Assembly: GCA_033065855.1 (NCBI GenBank) | Contig: JAVXUO010002323.1 | Location: 72,501 to 136,500, forward strand | Source: Escallonia rubra | Taxonomy: Eukaryota > Streptophyta > Magnoliopsida > Escalloniales > Escalloniaceae | Reading direction: 5' to 3' | DNA: 64,000 nt | Shown: positions 12,393 through 24,470 of the stretch, in pieces | Position numbering within the stretch: the stretch's first letter is position 1 | Layout of the letters: each line of letters begins with the position of its first letter | The notes under the pieces: generated by a model | Seen by the model: the letters and a program-made list of their open reading frames with translations, nothing else | Databases searched by the model: none | What the model was told of the DNA's origin: nothing | Made by a program: the position numbers and the translations under genes

Positions 12393-13590
12393 TTAGAAGG
12401 AGACTGACTGAGGAGTGAGGATGGAGCTGGACCCTCTCAAATCCCTGTGGCTCAAACCCAATTCGATAATAGGATTTCTTGTCAAGGCGACCCTCGGATT
12501 ACTTCAAAAATTCTCTCTTTCCCTTGCAGCCACAGTGTGCAACGGACACAACTAAACACAATCCTCCGGCTGTATGCAAAATGTCCTCCTCGAGTCAAAT
12601 CCTCAATCTGATTGCCCAATCTTCTGATTCCTAGAAAATGTAGAGCTAATTAGTCGTACGAATTGAAATGCAAGACCAAACGCTATGTATCGGAGTTACA
12701 ATGTAAGGCCCATATAGAACAACAGATCTCTCATATGCAGACATCTCAAGATTCAGAAAGTTGCAATGATGCATAATTAGAGTCCGGATTTAGAAGTCAA
12801 ACATGTTGGGGATAGACAGTCTTAACATTCAATATTTTTATCTAACAAATTTGGAGAGACCTAAGACAATAATCATATCAAGATCAAACACTTCTATTCA
12901 AGGGTAACTCTGTAGTCTATTTTCCGCACAATGGACTTGTGTTCTTTTGGGAACATGACAACCGAAACAGTCTGTTCTTTTTGGTGTGCATATCTATGCA
13001 AATTCAGCTGATTGAAGCTGAATGATAACATTAAAGTACATATGTATCAGATTCAAGACTAACATATGCAGAAGATGTTAATTTGGCGGGACAAAAATCA
13101 GCACGACAAAACAGACTTGTGCGCACACAAGAAACGAGCAAGGCATGTACGTATATTGATTAGGGTCGATAAAGAACACTGCCGGGTGGCCTACTTGCTT
13201 AACATCGATCAAGCGGGATCAACAAGGAAAACCGCATAGCTAAAGTAGAATAATAAAGAGTATAATATACCTGTGGATCTTGCAGAACAGCATACAGGTT
13301 TTGCCCTTGAACAGAGAGACCAAAAAGGAGATTTTAGAGAAGCAGGAGAAGGGAATGAAGGGGAAAGAAGAGAAAAGGGGAAGTGGGTATTTGTGGTTTG
13401 GTAAGGAAAGGGGTGATGGGACAAAATTGGGAGCAGGAAATGGTGGAAGAAGATACGTGTGTGGGGAATAAGTGAGGTGAAAACCAGAAGTGTGGAACAA
13501 GTTTGTTTAGGTAAGTAAAATCGAAGTTAAATGGTTTGGGGGATGGATTGTTATGGATTCGGTGGGTGTTGGACTCTGTATTTTATAATT
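12393..13590 (-). promoter_or_regulatory. ARL 5'UTR exon, 5'UTR intron, spliced uORF and core promoter
   Basis: On the minus strand a TATAAAA box lies at 13581-13587, which predicts transcription starting near 13550. A non-coding first exon would end at 13271 (CCACAG then GTATAT). The intron would end with CCACAG at 12445, leaving 52 bases of leader before the start codon. In the spliced leader an ATG at 13293-13291 opens a 24-codon frame that crosses the junction and stops at a TAA touching the main ATG. The splice sites are inferred from consensus only. Confidence 0.55.
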
Positions 13591-14156
13591 ACGCGAAGGT
13601 GTATATGCATGAATGAATGGACTATAAGGGGAAATTTGGAGAGGGGGGTGGGGGGGTTGGATTCAGTGAATTCCCAAAACAAGTGGGGGTGTGGGGGCTG
13701 CTGCTGCTGCTGACATAGAAACCAAGTTGAGATGTTTCTTTTTGAAAAATATATACGAGGGGGATGCATGTCTCCCAAGGTTCTTCACCCCTGCCCCTCT
13801 CTTGTAATATCCTTTCCGGTCAAACATCAGCATCTACTTTATTTATTTCTTTCTTCCTTCCTTCCTTCTCTTCCCTTTATTTTGTACTGTATTGTTTTTC
13901 ACGTTTTTTTGCCGCATCTGGATTCTGGACCTCCCTTCTTCCTTTTAATGTGCTTTCTTGACTATTTCTTACTTTTACCCCTTCTGTTCTTCTTTCTAGT
14001 TATAGAAACATCATATTCTTTTTTCTTTTGGTTGGATAGAAACATCATAGTCGCCATTATAGATGATCGATTATAAGAGTGGATGTATCTTCGATCAAAA
14101 CATATCTTACTTCTCTGGCCTTAATCCATCTTTCAGTGCTCTCGTAACAAATTAAG

Positions 14157-14480
14157 GATATGTTTGATTTTTTTTCTTCAGTTTTTAAAACGGTGCTCTT
14201 TTTGAAAACCTCAATTTAGGAGTTTTAGGTTTTCAGTTTTGATTTTTATTTTGAGATCACCACCACTACCACCGCAGCCAGTCGGCCGGCAGCCATTGCC
14301 GGCGACCGCCACGCCCCACCACTGCCACCGCAAATCATCATAAAAGAAAAAACTCAAAATAAAAACTGAGTAATCAAACATTCATTTATTTTTGTAAAAA
14401 AAAAAAAAATTTTAACTGATTTTTTTTTTTTAGAAATAGAAAACCAAAACTAGAAGTGATTTCAAAAGTTACCTAACTTA
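14157..14480 (+). repeat. GC-core MITE-like repeat, copy A
   Basis: AT-rich arms surround a GC-rich core (CCACCACTACCACCGCAG, then CCGGCAGCCATTGCCGGCGA). The core is followed by the family's fixed tail ACTCAAAATAAAAACTG and a TTTTTGTAAAAA stretch. The same arrangement recurs at 14958, 20977, 24961 and 26607. It has no coding capacity. Confidence 0.65.
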
Positions 14481-14481
14481 C

Positions 14482-14540
14482 AAGAATATATTTAGTGGTT
14501 GTTTAACACCACGTCACTCGCATAAGTGGAGTTAGATTAC
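14482..14540 (+). repeat. Dispersed ~60-bp repeat, copy 1 (TTAGTGGTTGT-type)
   Basis: The motif AATATATTTAGTGGTTGT, then TTAACACCACGTCA, also occurs near 24411-24470 (same strand) and, inverted, near 27545-27612. The similarity spans about 60 bases with scattered mismatches. No known element is recognised. Confidence 0.55.
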
Positions 14541-14957
14541 CATTTACATCTTGAAAACTTAACGAAGTGATTACGCAGGGACAACATAGCAAATCTTAAT
14601 TTCAGGTAACCATGATTAGTGAAATATTAGAATTCAAATTTTCATCATAATTTTGAAGATCCCGCCCACCGATTTTGAAAAGATTTGGACACAAAGGTGT
14701 ACTATCTATGAATCGAAAGAGTTGTCATGCTCCACTTTGTGTTGTCTCCACCAAAATAAAATCAAAACAAAAAATCAACGCAATCATCACAGAAGCTACT
14801 CAATTCTAAGCCTCTGAAAAACTGAAATCAATTTCTCAAATTGTTCTACCACACATGTGACTCTTATAAACCAAAAAGCATAATGAGAACCGTAGTATAG
14901 AACCAACACCGGACTGCAAAATCTTGATCCAAATTGTCATCCAAAGATTACAGTTCA

Positions 14958-15145
14958 AATGTTATTGTTTAACGCCGCCGGCCATCGTCACGCCCTACCA
15001 CCGCAAACAACCAACAAAGAAAAAACTCAAAATAAAAACTGGATAATCAAAATCTATTTGTTTTTTGTAAAAAAAATTTTTTTAACTAATTTTTATTTTT
15101 ATAAAAACAAAAAATCAAAACTGAAAGGGATTTCAAACGCTACCT
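14958..15145 (+). repeat. GC-core MITE-like repeat, partial copy B
   Basis: The right half of the same family as copy A: a shortened GC core (GCCGCCGGCCATCGTCACG), the ACTCAAAATAAAAACTGG tail, TTTTTTGTAAAAA, and the flank GATTTCAAACGCTACCTAACTT. That flank matches the one after copy A, so B may be a duplicated and truncated segment of A. Confidence 0.55.
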
Positions 15146-16469
15146 AACTTATAGATTTTGAAGCCGTCCTGACTATTAATCTAATAAAAACAACACCGAG
15201 ATAATCTTGATTGACACACTACTTTGCAGTTTTAGTTTTGCCTGCCTTTTTTATTTTTCCCTTTTGCCTATTTCTCAATAATGGCATGGTGATCTAAAAA
15301 GCACCTTTCGAATCCACAGCAAGATGAGTCATAGCCACGATCCAACAATGAGCTGGTCATGTCAAGGGTTGACAGGATTTCATAACCACACCCGAGTGCT
15401 CAACATGCCATTTACAACATATACGTCGATAGAAACTCGCAACACAAGTAGCCCGCTCAACCGTGGTTAGGGCTGTATACGAACCGACTTTGAGCCGAGC
15501 ATGATCATGTTCGAACTCGTTCGTTTATTCTAAAGTTGTGTTTGAACTCGGCTCGTGTTCGTTAAGCATATATAATTCTGTGTTCGTGTTCGGTTCGTGA
15601 AAATAATCAAAAGATTGAACTCGACTCGGCTCGTTCGTTTAAACTTCACGAACCGAGCTCGAGCTTGAGTTCGTGTCAACTTATTGCTACAAACCAACTA
15701 AATTAACTTAGAGATAACCTGAAAACCCATTGGTAATTAACAATTATGTTCTTCCATACATTCATTACTGTAGCCACAAATATAATGCCAATTACTAATT
15801 ACTACTGCTGCATTAGACGAGTTTACAAAATAATGCCTTGTATAAAAGACGTAACTAAGCATGTACAAAATCTGCAGTTATACTTCCTACATAGTCCAAG
15901 TAGCGTATCAAGCATGCAGTCCATAAAAAAAGTGCAGCTTTCCCCTTTAATTAGTCCTGCAAAAAACAAAACCAACAATTAGGAGTTTTAACAATTTTCC
16001 ATATATATGCACCAATTGACTTGATGCAAAATGCTTGAATACCTTAATTACAAGTTTACAACATTCAAAGTAGCAAATTAAAGGTCATGCAAAATTCTTG
16101 TACAAAAGATGTGGCTATACTCCTTAAAACAATATAGACAGGTATCTCCCATGCAATCACAACAAAAGTCACAATTTCCTCCTTGATTTTGTCTTGCATA
16201 ACCGATAAAAGATTTATGAGTTTAAACAAACAATAATCATACACACTATTTGACTTCATAAGGATAAATAACATTCAAATGTGACATTACTCAATGGACC
16301 GAATACCGTATTACATAAACTACTACTGAGGCAGTTCAATCTCTCTCACTTCCTCCATTGTGCGCTACAAAAATAAAAAAAAGACAGAAGTTAGCAAGAA
16401 ATATTGTGTATAATATACTCGAACACAATGAAATAACGTTGTTAACTTTAGCAAAAATATAAGTAAGTG

Positions 16470-19092
16470 AATAACGTACAGTATAAACTTCCTTTACTCT
16501 GTACAAGGAATGTATCCAATCTCCTCCACATATCAAAGCTTTCCACAACCTTTGTTGATAATGATGCACGATAAGGGTCTATAACCCTACCACCGGTGCT
16601 AAAGGCAGCCTCCGAAGCAACTGTGGTGATTGGAATTGAAAGTATATCAACCGACATCTTTGACAATATTTTATACTTAAGATTGTTCGCTTTCCACCAC
16701 CCAATAACATCAAATTGAGACTCTAAATTCACTTCACAGATGTACACTCCTTCGTCAAGGTATGTTTCCAAGTCAGACTTAATAGGCATTACATTTTCCA
16801 TGCTTCTCACATAAAGATCATATTATGTCTTCCCTTTAGCTTTGTAGGTAGAAGTAGTATTACTAGAACCTCCCACAACACTACTTTCCTTAGTTACATT
16901 CGAGCAATGCAAAGCATGATTCAAGACATATTCCTTATACACCTCAAGCAGGGAACCTGACACCAACTCAATGTTCTTTTTCGACTCAACCTCATCGTAG
17001 ATCTTAGGAAAACAAAATTTAATGAATGTCATTTTGTACCTAGCAAAGAACCATGTAAAGCAGTTCTTAGATTCATCAAAAAGTAGACAAAATTAACCAA
17101 CAATCAATGTCATGTCCTTAATGAAAAGTTAATTAACAATTATTAGCAAAAGAGTATATGATAGGGCTCATTCATGCTAACTGTAAAGCAGTACTTAGAT
17201 TTTTGCTAACTGTTCACTTGAAGCTCTTTCATGCTATTTTCTCTAGTAGCTAGCCATGGTAGCTGCCTTTGCATGTAAATGAATCAAACTCTTCAACCAA
17301 ACATGAACACATATATTGCTGCAAATTCTGAGAACATCAACCCTCAACAAGCTCTTTCCATAAGAGCTGAGGTGCTTGAATCTGCCTACTTAGACCCACT
17401 CCTGGTGGAAATGGAAAGAATACAACATAATAAAGAACAAACTATCAGGATGCATGAAGAGATGGTTTGTGCGGCAGCTCTCTTTCTCACTCGACCCAGC
17501 ATTTCAGTAAGTGATGACCAAGTTCTATACAGATATTAAGGCTGAAAAAGTGAAAAGTATTTATTATATACTGTAATGAGGGGGAAAATATAGAGAAAAG
17601 ACATACCTTGGGTCCAAAACAGCAGCAATGGCCATCAACAGATTGCATTCACCCCAATATTTATCAAACTTTTCCTTCATTTTCATCGCCATAGATCGCA
17701 TGTAATTGTTTTCATCTCTGCTCTTCTCATTTAAGGCTTCCTTGATCTTCTACACCTCCGGAAGAAACATATTTGCAGTAGGGTACTTGGTCCCCGATAT
17801 GCTATCAGTGACCTCATGAAAGATCTCTAGGAACTTGCACACTTCTTCAGCTCTTCTCCAATCTTTTATACTTCAGGCAGCCATAAATAATTTGCATCGC
17901 GAGCAGAAAACCGAGGAAACACTTGCCTAAACTCTAGTGCTGCAGTCAACATAGCGTGTGTTGAGTTCCAACATGTGGCCACATCTAAAATGAGCTTCTT
18001 TTGAGGTAACTCTAGTGATTTAGCAATGTCACTGAACGTGATAATTCGAGATTCCGCAGCATTAATGTACTTCACGCTCTCACGAACATTTTCAATAACA
18101 TGCTTGACCTCACTAAGCCCGTCTTGCACCATAAGATTTATGATATGGGCACAACACCGCACGTGAAATATCTTCCCCGCAAAGAAAAAACTTATTTTCA
18201 ATGAGAAATCTTCATTCAAATACGTAATCGCTGCATCATTGTTGGATGCATTGTCAAAAGTCACAGTTGACACCTTGTTGCCAATTCCCCAATCATCTAA
18301 ACACTTAGTAATGGCCTCACATATTACTAGGCCAGTGTGAGGAGGTGGCACATCACAAAAGTTCAGTATTTTTTTCTGCAATTTCCAATCGGAATCAATG
18401 AAATGTACTGTAAGAACCATGTACCCAATCTTTTGGCCGGACTTCCAAAAATCTGAAGTAAGGCTAACTTTGCTAACACTTAAGAAAGTTGCCTTCAAGC
18501 TCTTTTTCTCCTTCTCATAGGTTGCCATTACATCACTCTTAGCGGTTGCTCGGGAAATACTTTCATAGTAGGGGGTGGCTGTCCTCATGAATCTATTAAA
18601 GAATTCATGCTCCATCATGTTAAATGGGTACTCATGGACAAGAATCATTTGTGCAGCAGCCTCCCTAACCTTAGCATGATTGTACTTGAAGTCCTTCTTG
18701 CTGACTTCATACTCCATCTTTCCAAGCTCAACATTTATCACAGATTGATTTGTAGCAGCTATTCCACGTTTAGGACAATAGGTATCTCGGTGTCTAAGAA
18801 GCTGAGTTGTAGTGCCACCTTTTGTCTTATTGAGGATAGCATTGCAAAGCTTACACTTGACTTTCTTTGTTCCATTTGCTAGAGTGACGTCAACAAAGAA
18901 GTCCCACACCGGAGAAGTTTTCTTTCTTTCCCGCCTTTTAAACATGGTGTTAACCTCTACCTCACCAATAGCAGCCTCCCCAACTGGTTCACTCATAATT
19001 ATAGCCTTGCCCTTTGACTTTGAAAGACCCGGTCGTGATGAGTTATTAGATATAGAAGACGCTGATGATAATTCAATCTCTTCACTAGACAT
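16470..19092 (-). pseudogene. hAT transposase (BED zinc finger, DDE/hATC), multiply disrupted
   Basis: An intact first block at 19092-17866 has a BED finger (SPVWDFFVDV, CKLC, HRDTYC) and hAT catalytic-core motifs (SLTSDFWKSGQ, VTFDNASNND). Next come a one-base frameshift near 17875 (after WLPEV), an in-frame TAG near 17755, and a predicted intron from 17605 to 17040. The second exon then runs from 17039 with MTFIKFCFPKIYDEVE. An in-frame TAA lies near 16815, and another frameshift near 16560 separates SLSTKVVE from ALICGGDWIHSLY. The C-terminal dimerisation signature TTVASEAAFSTGGRVID is present. The domain order and most residues are well kept, which suggests fairly recent inactivation, but no full protein can be made. 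Confidence 0.88.
17279..17539 (+). pseudogene. Fragment resembling plant MOM1-type helicase protein, inside the hAT intron (antisense)
   Basis: The 86-codon frame contains LDPLLVEMERIQHNKEQTIRMHEEM, which resembles from memory the coiled-coil segment of plant MOM1 (MORPHEUS' MOLECULE 1) proteins that precedes a KLRLKSECEKE-like stretch. The likeness ends exactly at HEEM, where the DNA reads ATG|GTTTGT, a splice-donor-like junction. This suggests a copied genomic exon edge, not a processed cDNA. It lies wholly within the predicted transposase intron (17605-17040) on the opposite strand. Quoted similarity is from memory and should be searched. Confidence 0.42.
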
Positions 19093-19790
19093 ATCTAAAA
19101 CAAAAATTCTAAATAAATTACTCTACAACCCAAAATTGGGTAGAACAAAGAAAAAAAGGTCATTGACGTAAAGAATTAAACTCATTCTCAATTTCATCCT
19201 GAAACTCAGCTAAATTCTAAGCTAAATTCTAGTCTCAACTGCAGGTATGGCTAACTTTCCCTTCAAATTCCTACATTGGCAGTGTAAATGAGAAAGAGAA
19301 ACTAGAAATAACCAGCAGGGTCTCCGACAGAAGCAAAAGTGAGAATCGATTATCAAAGTAACGCAATAACCAGCACTGGTTCAAAGAGAAACTAGAAATA
19401 ACCAGCACTGGTTCAATCAACAATCTCATCTTCTCCTTTCTATTAGTATTCCAGTAGTTTTGTTATATACAACAATGTGAAAAGGTACATATAATTTTTC
19501 TATGAGAATCCATGCTCATGACCAGCTAAAGAAAGAGTAGAAAATAGAAAACAATCAAATCATACTTCCGGGAGTTGAAAATATACCAGAGAAAGAAATA
19601 TAATCTGATCACTTTAGAGCAGTAAGCTCTAATTAGCTTGTCCGTGACTGTGAATAAGAAGATATCGATCAGAAAGCCTTCAAAGATCAGACGACTTGGC
19701 TTTTGTGGTGGAGCAGTTGCCGTTTGTGAGCCTCTAGCCTGACTTGGAGGTGGTCTGGCCGGCGATGTGGGCTGTGGTCTGGCCGGTGGT

Positions 19791-20024
19791 GATCTTGTGT
19801 GATGAAAGAGAGGGGGCTAAGTGTGCTTGACTGTTCGAGAAACAGAGAGAATGAGGCGGTATGAGCGGTGGTCTGGCGGCGGCGTAAGGTGTGGTCTGGC
19901 CGGTGGTGATCTTGTGTGATGAGAGAAAGGGAGCACAGGGCGCTTGATTGTTCGAGAATCAAAGAGAAGGAGGCGGTATGAGCGGTGGTCTGCCGGCGGC
20001 ATGGGGTGAGGTCTGGTCGTCGAC
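19791..20024 (+). repeat. 117-bp tandem repeat (2 units) near the hAT right end
   Basis: Two units starting GATCTTGTGTGATG at 19791 and 19908 share a TTGTTCGAGAA..CA segment, an AGGCGGTATGAGCGGTGG segment, and a GGTCTGGCCGGTGGT segment. A third, shortened GGTCTGGCCGG piece lies just to the left (19750-19780). Open frames here on the minus strand (Ser/His/Arg-rich) come from the repetition. Confidence 0.75.
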
Positions 20025-20517
20025 TCGTTGCCCGTCGGTGTACTGATGAGACAGGGGGTGTGACTATGGAGACTTGGTTTGAATGTCTCTGAACGGGAGG
20101 AGAAGGAAAATGGGTTTGGTGAGGATAAGTGATCCACATGCTTCCACGTCCCCAACACACGTCCCAATGGCCAATACACAGATATTTTGGCTAGAATATA
20201 TTGTATTTTTTAATGAGTATAAACGAACCAATATTCGTTTACAGGACTCGGTTCGTGTTCGGCTCGTTAAATAAATGAGCCCTCTTGTTCATGAACATTA
20301 ATAAACAAACATCATTATGTTCAAACTCGGCTCGTTTAATAAATGAACACTAAAATTGTGCTCGTGTTCGGTTCACTTATTACGTGAACGAACATGAACG
20401 AGTTTTAGAGAGAACGAACATCGAGCTGTTCATGAACAACTCTGTTCATTTACAGCCCTAACAGTGGTCATTCTATTGCAAATAATCCGTTCACCAACAA
20501 CCTAAATCCAAGCATTA

Positions 20518-20972
20518 AGGGTGTGTTTCGATCTGAGATTTGAATTGAAAATTTCACTTTGGAGAGTTTTTTAGAAATTCTTTAAACCGAATCTTTTGTT
20601 TGGATTGTACGAAAGAGAATTTGCGAAATTTTTGGAAGGATTTGAACTGGAAATTTAGGGCCTCTAAATCCATAATTTAAAATAACTAGTCTGGATTAGT
20701 TACTTCAAAGAAGTGATTTTGCTAAAACACTATGTAACTTTTGCTTACTTTTTTAGATATTTGTTCCCCACCTTTTTCATAGCTTTTTTTTTAAAGAAAA
20801 GTCTTGAATGCAATAATACTCATCCAAACTACCCAATAAAAATCCACAGAATAATAAAAAAAGTTCCCAAACAAAATATTTCGCAATGATGGGATTTGTA
20901 AATGAAGGAATTTCAAAATGAGAGAATTTAGAACTACCTAGTATTTCAAAATTCCACATTCAAGCACACTCT
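20518..20972. mobile_element. Putative MITE with short terminal inverted repeats
   Basis: The left end AGGGTGTGTTT at 20518 and the right end AAGCACACTCT at 20962-20972 are near inverted repeats. The arms contain complementary-looking AAATTTC/GAAATTT stretches, and there is no coding region. No target duplication is convincing. It begins 57 bases beyond the right end of the hAT element. Confidence 0.4.
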
Positions 20973-20976
20973 AAAG

Positions 20977-21368
20977 GTCTGTTTGAAATCACTTAAAAAA
21001 AAACCAGTTTACTTTTTATTTTTTACAAGAATAAATGGGTGTTTAATTACCTAGTTTTGTTTTGAGTTTTTTTTTTCTTTTGGGTGTTTGATTACCCAGT
21101 TTTTATTTTAATTTTTTTTCTTTGATAGTGGTTGCAGTGGCGGTGATGGCGGCGGCAGTGGCTGGCTGGGGGCGGTGATCGGCTGGTGGCGGTGGTGGGG
21201 GGAAGGTCTCAAAATAAAAAATCAAATTTAGAAACTCAAAACTCCAAAATAGAAGTTATTAAAAACAACCTGTTTTAAAAACTAATCTTCAAAATTGAAA
21301 GAAAAAAAATAAAAACTGTGTGTAAAACGCGTTTTCTGAAAACGAAATAAATTTCAAATGCCGTCTAA
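20977..21368 (-). repeat. GC-core MITE-like repeat, copy C (inverted)
   Basis: Inverse orientation to copy A: a GGTTGCAGTGGCGGTGATGG core within AT-rich arms, with GGGTGTTTGATTACCCAGTT and AATAAATGGGTGTTTAATTACC, equivalents of the family tail, on the left. The GTTTGAAATCA start and TTTCAAATGCCGTCT end mark the approximate limits. Confidence 0.55.
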
Positions 21369-24300
21369 GAATTAAGGATGAGACACAACTTTCTTATCAC
21401 ACCACTGCTTACTCAACTGACGAGACTAAAAGGAAAAAAAAAATGCATCACTGAAACCCAGGGTCTCATAAAGAGCCACATCCTTACAAACAAATGATAG
21501 CATTGAACGACCAAATCAGGACTCAATACCACAAGCAAAACCCTCCTAAGGCACCAAAGTGGAAGCAAAGATAGATTCAAACTCAAAACATAAATGTAAC
21601 CGAGCTGAACCCACAGGTTCTGATAAAACCGTTGAAGGTAGAACAAGACACCTTTAATCAAGCCAAGCCAGAGCCAAAACAAGGCAGCTCAAACCAATGC
21701 ACGTGGGAGCCAGGACAAGACACCTCCCACCGAGACCCAAAAAAATGAAAAAAAAAAAAAAAGAATAAAAAAATGATGACTACTCTGCTGAAGGAGATAG
21801 AAAAGGTTCGACCACTCTGCCGCCTCACGCGCGCTAACGCACCGTAGGCAGCGGAGTGAGGCGCTAGAGTTTGGGAGTTTAGAAGACCCAAGTTTTTTTT
21901 TGCACTTTTGAGTCGTCAAGACCGTAAACTTGTACCACTTATTTTTGAATTCATTAATCATGTAACAAAAGGGGCCGAACACGTTCACAATTATTGATAC
22001 AAATTTGGACAAACGCGTAAAAAAATATTCACGCACATAAACTCCACAAAAGTTGACCGGGTGAACACGCTTATTTATAGTAACATTTGAAACTCACAAG
22101 AGTCAACCAAATACAAACATGGATATAAAGGTTTTGTGCGGTAATATATTTGTGAAAATAATTTTTTCAACCTCGTCGCTCACTTTAGACAAAGCATGTT
22201 AAGTACAACTTACATGGTAGGGTTGGGGGGTGGGGTGGGGTAGGGAAGGACTCGATGATTAAGGCTGGACATGTCATGTGATTTTTGGTACTAGGTATTT
22301 CTTAAAGGGTGCCCCATCTATACATGCTCTCGCGTAGTGCTTTCCTGTGTACATAATTCACACAGCATTAAGTACTTGGTTGTTTTATGATGCCAAGTGG
22401 GCGGTAGATTATTTATATTCTGGTTTTAGCACTAAAAACTATATTTAGGGGTGACTAACTAGTAAGATTAATTAAGAAGCATAATAATAATAATAACAGT
22501 TGCAGAGTCTGGTCTTGTCATGTGAAGCCAGCATCCATCTGGTCTGGATGAGTTTGAGTTCAATTCAATGTATGCCATGGGACTCTTTTAAGTTCCTCGT
22601 ACGACCCTGCTTGCTTGCTGCACTTTTTCTCTTTGAACCAAACTTGGAATTGAATATACTAACTAATACCAGTTGTCACATACATAGGTTCAGGTTCAGG
22701 CTCAGGTTCATGAATGTAGGCGTAGCTAGCTAGCTAGCTAGTGGCTGTTTTCATCAACCTCTCTTACTCGATCTAAAACCAAATTGCTTTTGGCGTAATA
22801 ATTGATTTTGCCAATGCCCTGCTTGCTGGGTGTACGTTCGTTGCTTTGAATTTGAAATTCCCTCCTCTCTGTTCTCTCCTTTTTTACTCGCATGACGATG
22901 ATCAATTGATCATAATCATACAGTGTGTATGCATGCATCAAAGTTCTTAGTTTGCAAGTCAAGTCAAGTAATCAACACTGCCTTTTTTTTTTTTTTCCCA
23001 GCTTGAAGCAAATACTATACGAGTTTGCTACGGCATCGTGCAATGGACTTAAAACCGCCGAAGGGATAGACTTCCTTTGTTTTCCATGCACAATTGTAAT
23101 GTGCAACATTTCCTTGCCTACCTTTCTCCTTCCTTTGACGGGCTTTGAAATGAAACAAACCGGATAGTTATCGATCAGCGGGTACGAAAAATGAAAAAAA
23201 CACACAATATATAAAATAAATTCTTAACTGGCAGGCAGCTGGATGGGAGAGGATACAAGACTACCCTTTAGAGAGAATAACTGGCGGCCAAGAGATGTGA
23301 CATCAGTTGACTCGATTCATAAATTATTTTTCTGATGTGAGATTTGTATTTCAGCAAAGGTGGTATTCTATTTTTAATAAGTTAATATAAAGTGATAACT
23401 GCAATTGTATAAAACTCTGTCGGAATGAAAATTCAAATTTGGAATTTCAAAATCACATATCATCGAGATTCTTTGTCATTTTCACTGTCCCTTTTGGGGC
23501 CGCGGGTCTTGGATTTAGGTGGACTGGTACGCCTGCAGTCAGAGTCAGGACCACGTACAAATGTTTAGGATTCGATGTATTATGCACATATATGCTGCTG
23601 TGACGTTATGTCTGATTTGGCCTTTGATGCATCTATTCATACATATATATATTGATTGTAGTAGGAAAATAAAAACCGAGGCAAAATGGACGGTGACATC
23701 ATCCATATATATGCTGATTAATTTACTTACAATTACATCATCTATTCGTACATATATATGCTGATTAATTTACTTACTTACAATTACAAGACACCATACT
23801 TGTACTTGATTATCTATCTATTGATTACCAAATTTGTCTTTGGTGCTAAGATTCACTATTACACACTACTTATCGGCGCCTAATAATTGTGTGACGTTTT
23901 TAATCGCATTTTGGAAGATAATAATGGGGTTATAAGATAAGCTCTTTGTATTTATAACTGACTCACTCCATGTGTTAGCTTACAATTAAAAGCTAATCTT
24001 TTCTATTTCTGAATCATTTAGAAACAAAACCCATGAAATTTCTGTTGGAAAGACATCACGAATTTTTGATTTTTTTTTTTTTTAACAAAGAGTGGGTAGT
24101 TATAGTTGCACCAAAAAGGAGATATAAATAGGTTACCACTTTGGATTTTAGGGAGAAAAAAGAAAAAGAAAAAAAGAGCAATCACAAGTACTCGTACTGG
24201 TAGTAGTACTCACTCCCCCCGGGACCACGAATGCAATGCATGAACTGAGAACCGTGTAAAGGCGGTGGCTTGTCAGTTCACCCAAATGCAGGCCCCCTCA

Positions 24301-24395
24301 TATCCTCAACATTGAAGGCAGGCGGGCATGCATCTCTTAAAATGATTTTGGAGGGTCTATTTATTAATATGTATGAACTTGTTTGCTTGCTCGTA
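21369..24395. other. Intergenic, no gene recognised
   Basis: I find no coding region with a recognisable family. Local features are (GCTA)n near 22727-22742, AAT repeats near 22485, a poly-T run at 22983, and a ~55-bp near-perfect tandem duplication at about 23697-23795 (ATATATGCTGATTAATTTAC twice). Short frames in this stretch lack supporting context. Confidence 0.4.
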
Positions 24396-24470
24396 GAACG
24401 GTCTAACACGAAAAAATATTTAGCGGTTGTCTAACACAACGTCATCGTCTTACGTGGTGATGTTAGACTT
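24368..24470 (+). repeat. Inverted-repeat arm, left; copy 2 of the dispersed ~60-bp repeat
   Basis: TATGAACTT, then AGAACGGTCTAACACG, AAATATTTAGCGGTTGTC and AACGTCATCG, matches the reverse complement of 27545-27640 over about 80 bases. The two arms enclose about 3.2 kb of nested elements. Confidence 0.55.

Larger units (their letters stand above)
15468..20460 (-). mobile_element. Complete hAT-superfamily DNA transposon (4993 bp, 8-bp TSD)
   Basis: The ends are inverted repeats, TAGGGCTGTA at 15468 and TACAGCCCTA ending at 20460. They are flanked by ACCGTGGT (15460-15467) and ACAGTGGT (20461-20468), an 8-bp target duplication with one mismatch, as hAT elements make. Subterminal regions (about 15480-15690 and 20215-20455) are packed with short GTTCGTG/CACGAAC and CGAGCCGA motifs, the usual hAT transposase-binding clusters. 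The interior encodes a BED-finger hAT transposase on the minus strand, broken by several lesions. A 117-bp tandem repeat lies near the right end, and the transposase intron holds an antisense MOM1-like fragment. Confidence 0.9.

Noticed and set aside
13209-13500. Pro/Ser-rich minus-strand frames upstream of ARL
   Set aside because: They lie in the predicted ARL leader and core promoter; pyrimidine-rich composition explains the open frames.
18607-19171. Plus-strand frames opposite the hAT transposase
   Set aside because: Antisense shadows of a recognisable transposase.
21413-22036. Leu/Phe-rich minus-strand frames of 77-115 codons
   Set aside because: No recognisable family; hydrophobicity follows from poly-A/T-rich DNA; no start or splice context.
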